NCBI RefSeq assembly: GCF_001721295.1
Contig: NZ_MDDS01000068.1
Coordinates: 62,001-126,000 of the forward strand
DNA from: Sphingomonas turrisvirgatae
GTDB lineage: Bacteria > Pseudomonadota > Alphaproteobacteria > Sphingomonadales > Sphingomonadaceae
DNA: 64,000 nt
Reading direction: 5' to 3'
Made by a program: the position numbers and the translations under genes. The notes beneath the pieces are model-generated. The model worked only from the letters and a program-made list of their open reading frames with translations, did no database searches and had not been told where the DNA came from. Below are positions 27,832 to 37,494 of this stretch, piece after piece (position 1 is the stretch's first letter; each line of letters opens with the position of its first letter).

Positions 27832-28857
27832 ATGGCGACGTATATAGCCGCCGAAACCGTTTACCCGGCGGGGGCCGCGCGCGCCGTTCCATCTGCCGCG
27901 CGCGTGCTGCTGATCAAGGCGAAGGGTGGCCTTGGCAATCGCATGCTGTCCGCCGTGACGGGGATTGCGCTGGCCGAGCTGGGCGGGCGGGCACCGGTGA
28001 TCGACTGGCGGGACGGCATGTACCTGCCGGTGGGCGAGAACCTGTATCCGGCCCTGTTCGAAGATCCGGTCGGTATCGATCCAGCCCAATTCGACATGCG
28101 CGAGGATGTCGCGCCCGCGCTATGGTCCGGGCGGCTCAGCGAGCAGCCGGTCAACATCATCAGCCGCAATTTCCCGACCAAGCATCGCAGCCCGTTCATC
28201 TATCGCCGGCTGTCGATTGATCTCAACGGCCCCGATCCCGCGCCGCCGATCGGCGTCTTCTGGTCCTATCTGCCCAAGATTTTGCGCATGCGTGCGAAAC
28301 TGCAGCGCAACCCGCGCTTTCGCGGCAAATCGATCGATGCGATCATGCACGATCTGCTGGCCCGCTACTTCACGCCCAACGCCGAGGTGCGCGCGGAGGT
28401 CGAACGGATTTTTGCCGGTCGCAAGCGTCCGGTGATCGGTGTGCATATCCGCTTCACCGACCGCAAGGCACCCTTGCCAAAGATCGAAGCCGCGCTGCGC
28501 AAGCTGCGTAGCGACATGCCAAACAGCGACATCTTCCTGGCTACCGACAGTGCCGAGGCACAGAACTATATCCTCGCCCGCTTCGATCGCGTCTTCGCCA
28601 TCGAAAAGCAGATGGCCACTGCCGGCCAGGCATTGCACTTTTCCCAAGGCGGAATGACCGATGCCCTGCGTGAGGCACAGAACGCGCTGATCGACATGTG
28701 CGCGCTGGCGCAGAGCGACTGGTTGATCCATTCGCGCCATTCGACCTTTTCGGTGGTGGCCAGCCTGATCGGGGGCATTCCGGAGGCGAAGCAGATCGAT
28801 GTCGACCGCCATAATGCGAAGGTCGTGGTGAAACGCTGGTTTCAGGCATACGCATGA
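27832..28857 (+). CDS. NodZ-like (GT23-related) fucosyltransferase
   Basis: A 341-residue protein with the order of motifs found in NodZ alpha-1,6-fucosyltransferases: KGGLGNRMLSAVTGIALAEL then PVIDWRDGMY; VIGVHIRFTDRK, which keeps the GDP-binding HxR of NodZ (HVRHG); FLATDSAEAQ; and ALIDMCALAQSDWLIHS. Start at 27832 has GGAGG seven bases upstream, and the gene lies just before gmd and fcl, which make GDP-L-fucose. I infer transfer of fucose to a polymer or oligosaccharide. The second histidine of the HxRHG motif is replaced by phenylalanine, so linkage or donor use may differ. Confidence 0.72.
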   Translation: MATYIAAETVYPAGAARAVPSAARVLLIKAKGGLGNRMLSAVTGIALAELGGRAPVIDWRDGMYLPVGENLYPALFEDPVGIDPAQFDMREDVAPALWSGRLSEQPVNIISRNFPTKHRSPFIYRRLSIDLNGPDPAPPIGVFWSYLPKILRMRAKLQRNPRFRGKSIDAIMHDLLARYFTPNAEVRAEVERIFAGRKRPVIGVHIRFTDRKAPLPKIEAALRKLRSDMPNSDIFLATDSAEAQNYILARFDRVFAIEKQMATAGQALHFSQGGMTDALREAQNALIDMCALAQSDWLIHSRHSTFSVVASLIGGIPEAKQIDVDRHNAKVVVKRWFQAYA

Positions 28858-28971
28858 CAGAATTTGATACGGGTTGGGCATCTAACCGCATTTCACGATA
28901 GTTTTTTGCGTTGCAGCATGAGGTGATATTGGTAAGGCTCAGGCCACATTTCATGGAAATTGGGGGCGAAC
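28858..28971 (+). promoter_or_regulatory. upstream region of gmd
   Basis: This 114-base non-coding stretch is AT-richer than its surroundings. It contains TTTTTTGCGTTGC (28902-28914), whose core TTGCGTTGC recurs as its complement at 38425-38433 in front of the export gene. It most likely holds the promoter for the gmd-fcl-polymerase-flippase run. A reliable -35/-10 pair is not evident. Confidence 0.35.
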
Positions 28972-30036
28972 GTGTCTGGTAAGATTGCGCTTATCACGGG
29001 TGTGACAGGGCAGGACGGCGCCTATCTCGCCCAACTGCTGCTCGAAAAAGGCTATGAGGTTCATGGCGTCAAGCGGCGCTCTTCGTCCTTCAACACCGGG
29101 CGGATCGAGGATATCTATCAGGACCCGCATGTCGAGGATGCCCGGTTTCACCTCCATTACGGCGACCTGACCGACTCAACCAACCTGATCCGGATTGTTC
29201 AGGAGACTCAGCCGACCGAGATCTATAATCTCGCGGCGCAGAGCCACGTGGCGGTCAGCTTCGAAACGCCGGAATATACGGCGAATGCCGATGGTATCGG
29301 CACGCTGCGCCTGCTTGAGGCGATCCGCATCCTGGGCCGCGAGGCGGTGACGCGCTTTTATCAGGCATCGACGTCCGAACTGTATGGCCTGGTTCAGGAA
29401 GTGCCGCAGCGCGAGACGACGCCATTTTATCCGCGCTCGCCCTACGCGGCGGCCAAGCTCTATGCCTATTGGATCGTGGTCAATTATCGCGAAGCTTATG
29501 GCATGCATGCCTCCAATGGCATCCTGTTCAATCATGAAAGCCCGCTGCGCGGCGAGACGTTCGTGACGCGCAAGATCACGCGGGCGGCGGCTGCGATTTC
29601 GCTGGGTCGTCAGGACAAGCTGTATCTGGGCAATCTCGACGCCAAGCGCGACTGGGGCCATGCCCGCGAATATGTGCGCGGCATGTGGCTGATGATGCAG
29701 CAGGACGAACCGGACGATTACGTGCTGGCGACCGGCGTGACCACGCCGGTGCGCACCTTCGTCGAATGGGCGTTCGTCGATGTCGGCATCCCGCTCGAAT
29801 GGAAGGGTGAGGGCGTCGAGGAAAAGGGCTATTGCCAGAAGACCGGCAAATGCCTGGTCGAGGTCGATCCGCGCTATTTCCGGCCGACCGAGGTCGACCT
29901 GCTGATCGGCGATTCAAGCAAGGCGAAGGAAAAGCTGGGCTGGGTGCATGAGACCAGCCCGCGCGATTTGGCGCGCGAGATGGTGCAGGCCGATCTTCAG
30001 GTGATGAAGGATGCCCCGATCGGCAAGGGCGCCTGA
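28972..30036 (+). CDS. gmd: GDP-mannose 4,6-dehydratase
   Basis: About 354 residues. It converts GDP-D-mannose to GDP-4-keto-6-deoxymannose, first step to GDP-L-fucose. Seen: [20 protein letters not shown] for [15 protein letters not shown], the STSELYG catalytic Thr/Glu region and [12 protein letters not shown] with Tyr and Lys. I took the GTG at 28972, which follows GGGGG by five bases, rather than a TTG twelve bases earlier. fcl begins two bases after its stop. Confidence 0.96.
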   Translation: MSGKIALITGVTGQDGAYLAQLLLEKGYEVHGVKRRSSSFNTGRIEDIYQDPHVEDARFHLHYGDLTDSTNLIRIVQETQPTEIYNLAAQSHVAVSFETPEYTANADGIGTLRLLEAIRILGREAVTRFYQASTSELYGLVQEVPQRETTPFYPRSPYAAAKLYAYWIVVNYREAYGMHASNGILFNHESPLRGETFVTRKITRAAAAISLGRQDKLYLGNLDAKRDWGHAREYVRGMWLMMQQDEPDDYVLATGVTTPVRTFVEWAFVDVGIPLEWKGEGVEEKGYCQKTGKCLVEVDPRYFRPTEVDLLIGDSSKAKEKLGWVHETSPRDLAREMVQADLQVMKDAPIGKGA

Positions 30037-30038
30037 CG

Positions 30039-31004
30039 ATGGCGACCGATCTCCTTTATGATCTACGCGGCCGGCGCGTCTTTATCGCCGGTAGTCGCGG
30101 CATGGTGGGATCGGCGCTTGTCCGCCGGCTGGCGAGCGAGGATTGCGAGGTCTTGACCGCCGGGCGTGACGTGCTCGACTTGCTGGACCAGCACGCGGTG
30201 CGCGACTGGTTCGCGGCGGAGCGGCCGGACACGGTGATCGTCGCGGCGGCAAAGGTCGGCGGCATCCTGGCGAACGACAGCTTGCCTGCCGATTTCCTCT
30301 ATGACAACCTGATGATCGAGGCGAACCTGATCGAGGCGGCGCATCGCTTCGACGCGGCCAAGCTGTTGTTTCTGGGATCGTCGTGCATCTATCCCAAGCT
30401 GGCACCGCAGCCGATCCACGAGGATTCGCTGCTGACCGGCCCGCTCGAGCCGACGAACGAATGGTATGCGATCGCCAAGATTGCCGGGATCAAGCTGGCA
30501 CAGGCCTATCGCAAGCAGCATGGTCGCGATTTCATCTCCGGCATGCCGACCAACCTCTATGGTCCGGGCGATAATTTCGACCTGCGTTCAAGCCATGTGA
30601 TGCCGGCGCTGCTCCGCAAGGCGCACGAAGCGAAGCTGAACGGCGCGCCGAGCATTGAGATCTGGGGCACGGGCACGCCGCGTCGCGAATTCATGCATGT
30701 CGACGACCTGGCCGATGCCTGCGTCTTCCTGCTCAAGCACTATTCCGACGCGCCGCACGTCAATATCGGGTCCGGCGAGGATGTGACCATCGCCGAACTG
30801 AGCCAGCTCGTGGCCGAGGTGGTCGGGTTCATGGGCGGCATCGAGCACGACCTGTCGAAGCCCGATGGCACGCCGCGCAAGCTGATGGACAGCGGGCGCC
30901 TCGCCGCGCTTGGCTGGACGCCGAAAATCGGGCTGAAGGCGGGCATCGGGGACGCGTATCGGGCGTTTCTGGAGGCGGCAGATAATGTGCGTTGCGTGGC
31001 GTGA
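30039..31004 (+). CDS. fcl: GDP-L-fucose synthase
   Basis: A 321-residue epimerase/reductase that finishes GDP-L-fucose. Seen: [33 protein letters not shown] with the conserved cysteine, [13 protein letters not shown] with catalytic Tyr and Lys, and [10 protein letters not shown]. It is two bases behind gmd, in one operon. The fucose donor can feed the NodZ-like transferase immediately upstream. Confidence 0.96.
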   Translation: MATDLLYDLRGRRVFIAGSRGMVGSALVRRLASEDCEVLTAGRDVLDLLDQHAVRDWFAAERPDTVIVAAAKVGGILANDSLPADFLYDNLMIEANLIEAAHRFDAAKLLFLGSSCIYPKLAPQPIHEDSLLTGPLEPTNEWYAIAKIAGIKLAQAYRKQHGRDFISGMPTNLYGPGDNFDLRSSHVMPALLRKAHEAKLNGAPSIEIWGTGTPRREFMHVDDLADACVFLLKHYSDAPHVNIGSGEDVTIAELSQLVAEVVGFMGGIEHDLSKPDGTPRKLMDSGRLAALGWTPKIGLKAGIGDAYRAFLEAADNVRCVA

Positions 31005-31091
31005 CCCTGCCGGCGATCGCGGTGCGACGGCCGGTGGCGACCCGGCGGTAGCCTCATTCAGCGGTGCCCGTTGCCGAGACGGGCGGGGACG

Positions 31092-32549
31092 TTGAGCATC
31101 GGCTCGTCTTCGCGAAAGGCAGGGGGCGCCGCGGTCGCGCTGCGTAACCGGCGGCTGGTGCGCAATCGCGCCGACGGCGCCATCGGCGAGACGCCACTGG
31201 CGGGGACACAGATCGCTGCAGACATGTCACCCCTTGTCGTCGCGCCGCCGGCAAGCCCGCTGGCCAAGGCCGCGCTGGGGCTGTTCATCGTCACGCTGTT
31301 CCTGCCGAACATCTATTCGCTCGGCCCCATCAACCTCTCGCCGACGCTCATCTTGCTCGCCATTGCGTTCATCCCGTTGCTGGCGATGTGCCTGCTCGGC
31401 AAGCCCTACAAGATATTCCTGCCGGATTATCTGGTGCTGGGGTTTGCGTTCTGGGCGGTGGGCACACGCATTGTGCTGCTTGGCGCATCTTCGCTGGAAG
31501 CGATCGGCCTGGTGCTGTTGCAGACCGCTTCGGGTTATCTGTTCGGGCGCGTACTGGTGCGCGACGTTGCGAGCACGCGCTTTGCCTTTGGCATGGCGGT
31601 GGGTGGCGTCCTCGTCATGACGCTGCCGCTCGTTCTTGAATCAGTGACCGGCGCGAAGCTATTGCTCAACGCCGCAAGCGTATTGGGCCCTACGCTTACC
31701 CCGACTCATATGGATCCGCGGTGGGGGCTGCAGCGTGCGCAGGGGGCGTTCGAACATCCCATCTTGCTCGGCGTCTTCTGCGCGAGCATCGTCTCGATCA
31801 GCGGCTATATGTTCCGCCGCGACGGCAACAGGGTATTGCGCTGGGTCGGGCCGCCTGCTGCGGTGGTGTCGGGAGTCATGTCGTTCTCGACCGGCGCGTT
31901 GCTGAGTATGAACATCCAGTTCGGACTGATGCTGTGGGGCTATCTGTTCCGGTCGGTGAAAAACCGTTGGAAGATTCTCATCTGGCTGGTGATCGCCGCC
32001 TATGTGACGGTCGATCTGCTCTCCAACCGAACGCCATTCCATGTGTTCGTCGATTACGCGACGTTCAATTCGCAAAGCTCTTACAACCGCATCCTGATCT
32101 GGGAGTTCGGGTCGGCGGCGGTGATGGGCGCGCCGATCCTGGGCCATGGCACGGATGACTGGGAACGGCCGAGCTATATGAGCCCCAGCATGGACAATTT
32201 CTGGCTGGTCATCGCCTATCGCTACGGCCTGGTGGGCCTAGCCCTTCTCGCGGCCGCTGCGCTGGTGATCATCATTCGCATGTCACGCCGGAGCGGCCCG
32301 AGCGAGGTGGTCGATATGATGCGGCGGGGGGCGATCTTTTCGCTGGTGGGCACGATCGTCGCGATCGTCAGCGTCCACCTCTGGAATAACGTCTATGTGT
32401 GGTTCATGTTTGTGCTGGGTGCCGTGAGTTGGATGGCTCGGCCAGAAAGCGCGACCAGTGAACTTGTCCCCGATCACGCGCCGGCAAGCGAACCCAGGGC
32501 GCGGTCAGCACGGGAATTGCGGATGGCGCTGTCGCGTCGGCGCGCTTGA
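31092..32549 (+). CDS. O-antigen ligase/Wzy-type polymerase-like membrane protein
   Basis: About 485 residues with ten or more transmembrane helices. A large loop in the middle (about AKLLLNAASVLGPTLTPTHM to QGAFEHPILLGVFC) and a late segment GAPILGHGTDDWERPSY resemble the Wzy_C/O-antigen ligase superfamily, which polymerises repeat units at the periplasmic face. It sits between the fucose genes and the flippase, the usual place for a polymerase. The start is uncertain: TTG at 31092 has GGGG five bases upstream, ATG at 31224 lies just before the first hydrophobic stretch. The arginine-rich C-terminal tail should face the cytoplasm. Confidence 0.8.
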   Translation: MSIGSSSRKAGGAAVALRNRRLVRNRADGAIGETPLAGTQIAADMSPLVVAPPASPLAKAALGLFIVTLFLPNIYSLGPINLSPTLILLAIAFIPLLAMCLLGKPYKIFLPDYLVLGFAFWAVGTRIVLLGASSLEAIGLVLLQTASGYLFGRVLVRDVASTRFAFGMAVGGVLVMTLPLVLESVTGAKLLLNAASVLGPTLTPTHMDPRWGLQRAQGAFEHPILLGVFCASIVSISGYMFRRDGNRVLRWVGPPAAVVSGVMSFSTGALLSMNIQFGLMLWGYLFRSVKNRWKILIWLVIAAYVTVDLLSNRTPFHVFVDYATFNSQSSYNRILIWEFGSAAVMGAPILGHGTDDWERPSYMSPSMDNFWLVIAYRYGLVGLALLAAAALVIIIRMSRRSGPSEVVDMMRRGAIFSLVGTIVAIVSVHLWNNVYVWFMFVLGAVSWMARPESATSELVPDHAPASEPRARSARELRMALSRRRA

Positions 32550-32601
32550 GCGGGCTCGCTTTGGCGGCGGGCATCGCCGCGACGTACAAGGGTTAAACGC
32601 C

Positions 32602-33978
32602 ATGCGCGTGTTGCGATCGGGCATGCTGGTGCTTGCGGCGAACCTGACTGAAGTGCTTAGCGCCCTGGTCCGCAACCTTATTCTCGCACGTCTGCTCACG
32701 GTTGAGCAGTTCGGCATCGCGGCGACCTTTGCCATCCTGATGACGCTGGTCGAGACGTTCCAGAATGCCGGACTCAACCGGATGATCGTCCAGGATCCGG
32801 AGGCGATGCAGCCGCATTTCATGGCGAGCCTGCATGGCACGCAGCTAGTCATCGGCGTGGCGGCGGGCGTGTTGATGGCGATCCTTGCCTGGCCGTTTGC
32901 ATGGGCGATGGATACGCCCACGCTGGTCGTTGCCTATCTGACGATGGCGGTGATCCCACTGTGCACCGGCTTTACGCATCTCGAGACATTCCGCGCGCAG
33001 CGTGAGGGGCGGTTCGCGCCACAGGCGTTGCGCTCCTTCATCTCGCAGCCGATCGGGGTGCTCGCCGTGTGGCCGGGCTTTTGGTGGTTTGGCGATTACC
33101 GCGCGGCGCTAGTGGCGATCTTTGCTCAGCAGCTGTCGGCGATCGTCCTGACTCACGTCGCCGTCCGCGAACGTTTCGCGCTCGCCTATGATCGCGACAT
33201 CTGGCGTCGCGCCTTTGCCTTTGCCTGGCCGCTGACGTTGAACGGCTTTCTCATGTTCTGGGTGGTCAACGGCGATCGCATGGTTGTGTCGAACCGTTTC
33301 GGCGCGGCGACGCTGGCGTGGCTCAGCGTTGCGCTGATGCTCACCATGATGCCCGCAAATCTAGTCGCGCGCACTGTCCAGACGCTGGCGCTCCCCGCGC
33401 TGGCGCGAAACCAGCACGATGGTCGCCAATTCGCCAAGCTGTACAATATGACGACGACCAGTCTGGCACTCGTCGGCGTGAGCATGACGCTAGGCCTGGT
33501 TCTGCTGGGCAAATATGTCCTGCTGATCCTGTTTGGAGAGCGGTATCTGCCTGCGCAGGCATTGCTGGGGCTGGTTGCCTGCATGAATGGGGTGCGGCTG
33601 ATCCGAGCTGCACCCGTAATAGCGGCGATGGCGCGTGGCGAAACGCGCAATCCGCTCTATGCCAACATCATCCGCGCCTGCGCCATTCCGCTTGCCTTTG
33701 CCGCGGCTTGGCAGACTGGCGACCTGACATTGATGCTCGGCGTCGGCATCGGTGGGGAGGTCGTCGCTGCGATTGCCTCCGGTGTGCTTGCATGGCGCCA
33801 TGTTCGCGTTCCTGGCCGGCAATATCTGATTTGCACTGCTCTGGCGCTGTGCGCGATGGTCGGTGCTCTCGCGATCCCAAGCTTGGGTTGGTGGGCCGGC
33901 ATGCCGACCGCAACGGGCATGGCTGGCCTCGTCATCATCGGCGCTGTTCAATGGCGGGGCATGAAGGGGCGGCGGTAG
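32602..33978 (+). CDS. Wzx-like oligosaccharide flippase
   Basis: A 458-residue protein with about twelve to fourteen hydrophobic helices, the MATE-related polysaccharide synthase/flippase fold. The opening SGMLVLAANLTEVLSALVRN followed by NLILARLLTVEQFGIAATFA is characteristic. It should turn lipid-linked repeat units to the outside. The ATG at 32602 follows AAGGG; the open frame continuing upstream overlaps the polymerase gene and is not used. Next to the polymerase-like gene it completes a Wzx/Wzy-type core. Confidence 0.87.
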   Translation: MRVLRSGMLVLAANLTEVLSALVRNLILARLLTVEQFGIAATFAILMTLVETFQNAGLNRMIVQDPEAMQPHFMASLHGTQLVIGVAAGVLMAILAWPFAWAMDTPTLVVAYLTMAVIPLCTGFTHLETFRAQREGRFAPQALRSFISQPIGVLAVWPGFWWFGDYRAALVAIFAQQLSAIVLTHVAVRERFALAYDRDIWRRAFAFAWPLTLNGFLMFWVVNGDRMVVSNRFGAATLAWLSVALMLTMMPANLVARTVQTLALPALARNQHDGRQFAKLYNMTTTSLALVGVSMTLGLVLLGKYVLLILFGERYLPAQALLGLVACMNGVRLIRAAPVIAAMARGETRNPLYANIIRACAIPLAFAAAWQTGDLTLMLGVGIGGEVVAAIASGVLAWRHVRVPGRQYLICTALALCAMVGALAIPSLGWWAGMPTATGMAGLVIIGAVQWRGMKGRR

Positions 33979-34038
33979 GGGTTGCGTGGGCGGGGATTTT
34001 CATCGACTGCTGGGCGACGCTTTAGCCGAGGGGTAAAC

Positions 34039-35409
34039 ATGGGCTGGTTTTCACGCTGGTTTCGCCAGGACGAGGACGATATCGCCGACGCGTACGGCGA
34101 TGCCGAGCCGTCCGTCCTGCGCGGCGAAGGTCCAGCACGGCGCCAGCGCAAGATCCTGCCTCGTTTTCGCGGGACGGCCAGCGACCAGGTTCGATCCGGG
34201 ACGCGCATGCAGGACCGCATCCGCATCAAGCTGCGTTCCGCCTTCACGCCATCGCGACCGGTCATGGACGAAGCGATGTTCGCGGGGCGGACCAAGCTGC
34301 TCGAAACGCTGATCCGGTCGATCGAGGAACAGCATCTGCACCTGGTGCTGTTCGGATCACGCGGAATCGGCAAGACGTCGACGCTGCATGTGCTGTCCAG
34401 CATCGCCCAGGACGCGCGCTATGTCGTGCGCTATATCCCGTGCGGCGAGCGGACCGAATTCGACGAGCTGTTCCGCACGATCCTGGCCGAAATCCCGCTT
34501 TTGTACCACGAAAGCTATGACCCGACCTCGTCGGAGATCGAGGAGGGGCTCTCCTTTGCCGATCTCGTCAGCGATACGCCGTTGACGGTCGCGCTCCTGA
34601 GCGATTTGCTGGCGAAGGTGTCCAGCACGCGATTGTTGATCGTGCTCGACGAATTCGATCGCGCGCACAGCGTCGAATTCCGCCGTGCGGTTGCCGAGCT
34701 GATCAAGAACCTGTCGGATCGCGGCAGTCGCGTCCAGCTGGTGATCGCGGGCGTCGCGCAGAACCTGACCGAGATCATCGAGCATATACCGTCGATCCGC
34801 CGCAACATCTTGGGCGTGCAGATTCCGAACATGACGGATGAAGAGATCCGCGAACTGATCAACAACGGCCAGTCGGCAAGCGGCATCGAATTCGACGGCG
34901 ACGCACTGCGGGTCATCACCGACGTGGCGCTGGGCCTGCCCTATCTTGCCAGTCTGCTGAGCCAGCATGCCTGCCTCGCCGCGCTGGATCGCGATGCCCG
35001 GGTGGTCGGGCGCAAGGATGTCGAACGCGGCCTTGAACAGGCGCTGGAGGAAATCGAACTGCGTATCGCCCCGGCGATGCGGCATCGCATCCAGACCGCG
35101 TTCGCATCTGGGCGGGAGAAGGACCTTGGCCTGCTCGCGCGACTGGCGCTGCTCAACAGCGGGCGGCTGGACTTCGCGCAGGTCGAAGCCGCCGTATCGA
35201 CCAGCCTGCGCGGCAAGGATTATCTCGAGGCGCGGGCGGCGGAGCACGGGCTGGTCGCGCGTATCCCCGACGATCATTCGGAAGCCTACACCTTTGTCGA
35301 TGATGGCGTTCCGCTATTCCTGTGGATGCGGCTGACCAACGACCATGTGCTGCGGCCGCTGCTGCTCAAGAACCGGGTCGAATCGACGGTGGGCCGCGAG
35401 CAGCGTTAA
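34039..35409 (+). CDS. AAA-type ATPase of unknown role in the polysaccharide locus
   Basis: A 456-residue ATPase. After a basic N-terminal stretch come Walker A GSRGIGKTST (about residues 110-119), Walker B TRLLIVLDEFD, a sensor-like QLVIAGVAQNL, and a C-terminal winged-helix-like region, a layout close to ExeA/ORC-type AAA proteins. Strong GAGGGG site. It lies between the flippase and the chain-length ATPase (4-nt convergent overlap). It could sense polymer status or drive assembly of the export complex, but no partner is known from sequence. ATPases are seen in some exosortase-linked polysaccharide loci; no exosortase is visible here. Confidence 0.75.
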   Translation: MGWFSRWFRQDEDDIADAYGDAEPSVLRGEGPARRQRKILPRFRGTASDQVRSGTRMQDRIRIKLRSAFTPSRPVMDEAMFAGRTKLLETLIRSIEEQHLHLVLFGSRGIGKTSTLHVLSSIAQDARYVVRYIPCGERTEFDELFRTILAEIPLLYHESYDPTSSEIEEGLSFADLVSDTPLTVALLSDLLAKVSSTRLLIVLDEFDRAHSVEFRRAVAELIKNLSDRGSRVQLVIAGVAQNLTEIIEHIPSIRRNILGVQIPNMTDEEIRELINNGQSASGIEFDGDALRVITDVALGLPYLASLLSQHACLAALDRDARVVGRKDVERGLEQALEEIELRIAPAMRHRIQTAFASGREKDLGLLARLALLNSGRLDFAQVEAAVSTSLRGKDYLEARAAEHGLVARIPDDHSEAYTFVDDGVPLFLWMRLTNDHVLRPLLLKNRVESTVGREQR

Positions 35410-36143
35410 AAGTCGGTCAGAAACGAGCCGACGAGCCGGATGCGGTCCGTTTCAAGCTGTTCGATGAAGTCCTTGACCTCTGACAGATAGGTGACGTTGC
35501 GGCGCGCCACGATCAGGGCGTAGCGCACGCTCAATGCCACGCGGCGCGCATCCGTGCTGCCGCCATGCGCGGGCGTGTCCACGATCGTGAATTCAAAGTC
35601 GCGCATGCAGTCGTCGATCACCTGCTTGAACTGGCGCGTGGCGATGAGTTGCGAGGCACGGGCGTCCTGACCGCCAGCGTAAAGAACCGACAGGTTTGGC
35701 AGGATCTCATGACGAACCTCGTCCGTCTGCATCTCTGAATCGGACGTCAGCAGCTGTTGCAGCCCGGTCGCGGGCGTGAACGGCTGGATCATCTGTTCAA
35801 CGCCCGGCTGATGCAGATTGGCATCGACCAGCAGCGTGTTGATGCCGGCCTGAGCAAAGGCGACCGCGAGATTAACGGACACGGTCGTGCACCCGGCCCC
35901 CACGCCGGGGGAACAGATCGCAAGACCGCGACGGCCGTCGCGCACATGGCCCGCCATCAAGTGCGTATGTAGCGAGCGGATGCCCTCCGCCTCGGGACTG
36001 TCCGGGCGCGACAGCGTCACGATCCGGCGCGAGAAGCGATAGTCAGGTGCCGGCGTCGTGGCCGCCGCAGGCGCATCGGGTTCGGGCGTCGGCACGGCAG
36101 CGGCCGGGGCCATTTCCGAATTGATGTCGATCGTCTCGTTCAT
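35406..36143 (-). CDS. BY-kinase-like chain-length ATPase with a degenerate P-loop
   Basis: A 245-residue protein corresponding to the cytoplasmic half of Wzc-type tyrosine kinases. The N-terminal 35 residues are Pro/Ala-rich. The P-loop reads SPGVGAGCTT, so the Walker A lysine is a cysteine. INTLLVDANLHQP is the Walker A' site and FTIVDTPA the Walker B site. The C-terminus stops at LVGSFLTDF and has no tyrosine cluster, so autokinase activity is doubtful. It is encoded directly after the Wzz-like gene (4-nt overlap), the split arrangement known in sphingan producers (GelC/GelE-type). It probably regulates chain length as a scaffold or weak nucleotide binder. Confidence 0.85.
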   Translation of the reverse strand: MNETIDINSEMAPAAAVPTPEPDAPAAATTPAPDYRFSRRIVTLSRPDSPEAEGIRSLHTHLMAGHVRDGRRGLAICSPGVGAGCTTVSVNLAVAFAQAGINTLLVDANLHQPGVEQMIQPFTPATGLQQLLTSDSEMQTDEVRHEILPNLSVLYAGGQDARASQLIATRQFKQVIDDCMRDFEFTIVDTPAHGGSTDARRVALSVRYALIVARRNVTYLSEVKDFIEQLETDRIRLVGSFLTDF

Positions 36144-37483
36144 GTCCGCGCACTTTCCGCGTTCGATAGGCCGAGCCAGCCAAGCAGGCCCGATTGTTCC
36201 GTGGCGGCTGCGCTGGGCGACATCGTACCGATCACCGGCAGCCCGTCGATCTGCAAGTCCTCTACCCCACGCACGCGCCGGAAGAGGATTTCAAGCAGCA
36301 GCGCCAGCACGACGCCGAGCGCGGCACCAACGGCAAGGCCCGCCAGCACGAACAGGAACAACCCCGGCGTCGACGATACCTGCGGCGTTGCCGTCGAGCC
36401 AAGCCGCTGGAAGCCGGTATCGGTCGATTGCGCCTGCAACTGGAAGTCAGCCGAACGCTGCATCGTCTTGGTCACCTGGTCGCGCAGGACGGAGACATCG
36501 CCCGCGAGCCGCTGCGCCTCACCGACCAGGCCGCGCTGCGCCAGCACCTTCTGCGTTTGCGCCGAGAGCATGCTGGACAGGGAGGGGCCGCTGGACACGG
36601 GGCGCGACGCGGCGCGTGACGCCGCCATCTCACGCCCGGCAGCTGCGGCGAGCGCCGAACGCTGCTGTTGAAGCGCAATGATGTCCGGGTGGTTTGCGCC
36701 GAGCGTGCGACGCGCCGACGCGAGCTGGGCATCGACCTGGGCGAGTTGTGCCGCCGAGGGCGATGAAACCGCACCGCCAACCGATACCGACGGCATCGGG
36801 GCGGCTGGGGCGGTGCCGGCGATCGCGCGCAGCTTGGCCGATTCGGCGTCGGTATTGTCGTCCTGAAGGACGATATTATTGGCCTTTTCGAACTGCGCCT
36901 TGCGCCCCTCCGCAGCGGCCAGCCGCTGCTTCAATTCGGTGGCTTGGCGAGAGAACCATTCCGCGTTGCGCGCCGCTTCCTGGCGCTTTCCGTCCAGCGT
37001 CTCCATCAGAAACGCATCGCGCAGCGCGTCGGCCCCGCGCCGGGCGGCGTCGGGCGTGGTCGAGGTATATGCGATTTCCAGGATCGGGGTGTTGCGAATG
37101 AGGTAGGCGTTGGTGTTATTGGCGACCTGGCTGGCGAAATAGCTTCGCATCGTGACCTGGTCGTCCTTGTTGTTGCGCAGGAATTGCGCGCGGAGCGAGG
37201 GGGCCTTTTCCCATCCCAGCGCATCGACCACCCGGCCGGTAACGCGGATATCCCGGATCAGTTCGACCTGAGCGGTGACATAGCTTTCCAGCGTCTTGGG
37301 CGGCGTCGCGACCCCGGTGACGGGGTCCGGGCGAAGCATGTCGACGACCAGACGCGCGCGCGCCGCATACTGGTTCGGCATCATCTTGGCGACGATGGCG
37401 CCCGCGACGATCCCGAGCAGGACCATCGCGAGGATGACGTAGCGCCGTGCTTTCAGCATGCGCCAGATCTGCATGGGACCCAT
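36140..37483 (-). CDS. Wzz/GNVR-type chain-length determinant (polysaccharide co-polymerase)
   Basis: A 447-residue inner-membrane protein. One helix near the N-terminus (YVILAMVLLGIVAGAIVA), a long periplasmic region with extended coiled-coil (about residues 150-350), and a second helix near residue 395-420 give the Wzz topology. It has no kinase domain; the next gene supplies that part. The short cytoplasmic C-terminus (VIGTMSPSAAATEQSGLLGW) could contact it. It sets polymer length together with the Wzy-like polymerase and links to the export protein 11 bases upstream. Confidence 0.9.
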   Translation of the reverse strand: MGPMQIWRMLKARRYVILAMVLLGIVAGAIVAKMMPNQYAARARLVVDMLRPDPVTGVATPPKTLESYVTAQVELIRDIRVTGRVVDALGWEKAPSLRAQFLRNNKDDQVTMRSYFASQVANNTNAYLIRNTPILEIAYTSTTPDAARRGADALRDAFLMETLDGKRQEAARNAEWFSRQATELKQRLAAAEGRKAQFEKANNIVLQDDNTDAESAKLRAIAGTAPAAPMPSVSVGGAVSSPSAAQLAQVDAQLASARRTLGANHPDIIALQQQRSALAAAAGREMAASRAASRPVSSGPSLSSMLSAQTQKVLAQRGLVGEAQRLAGDVSVLRDQVTKTMQRSADFQLQAQSTDTGFQRLGSTATPQVSSTPGLFLFVLAGLAVGAALGVVLALLLEILFRRVRGVEDLQIDGLPVIGTMSPSAAATEQSGLLGWLGLSNAESART

Positions 37484-37494
37484 AAAGTTCAGCC

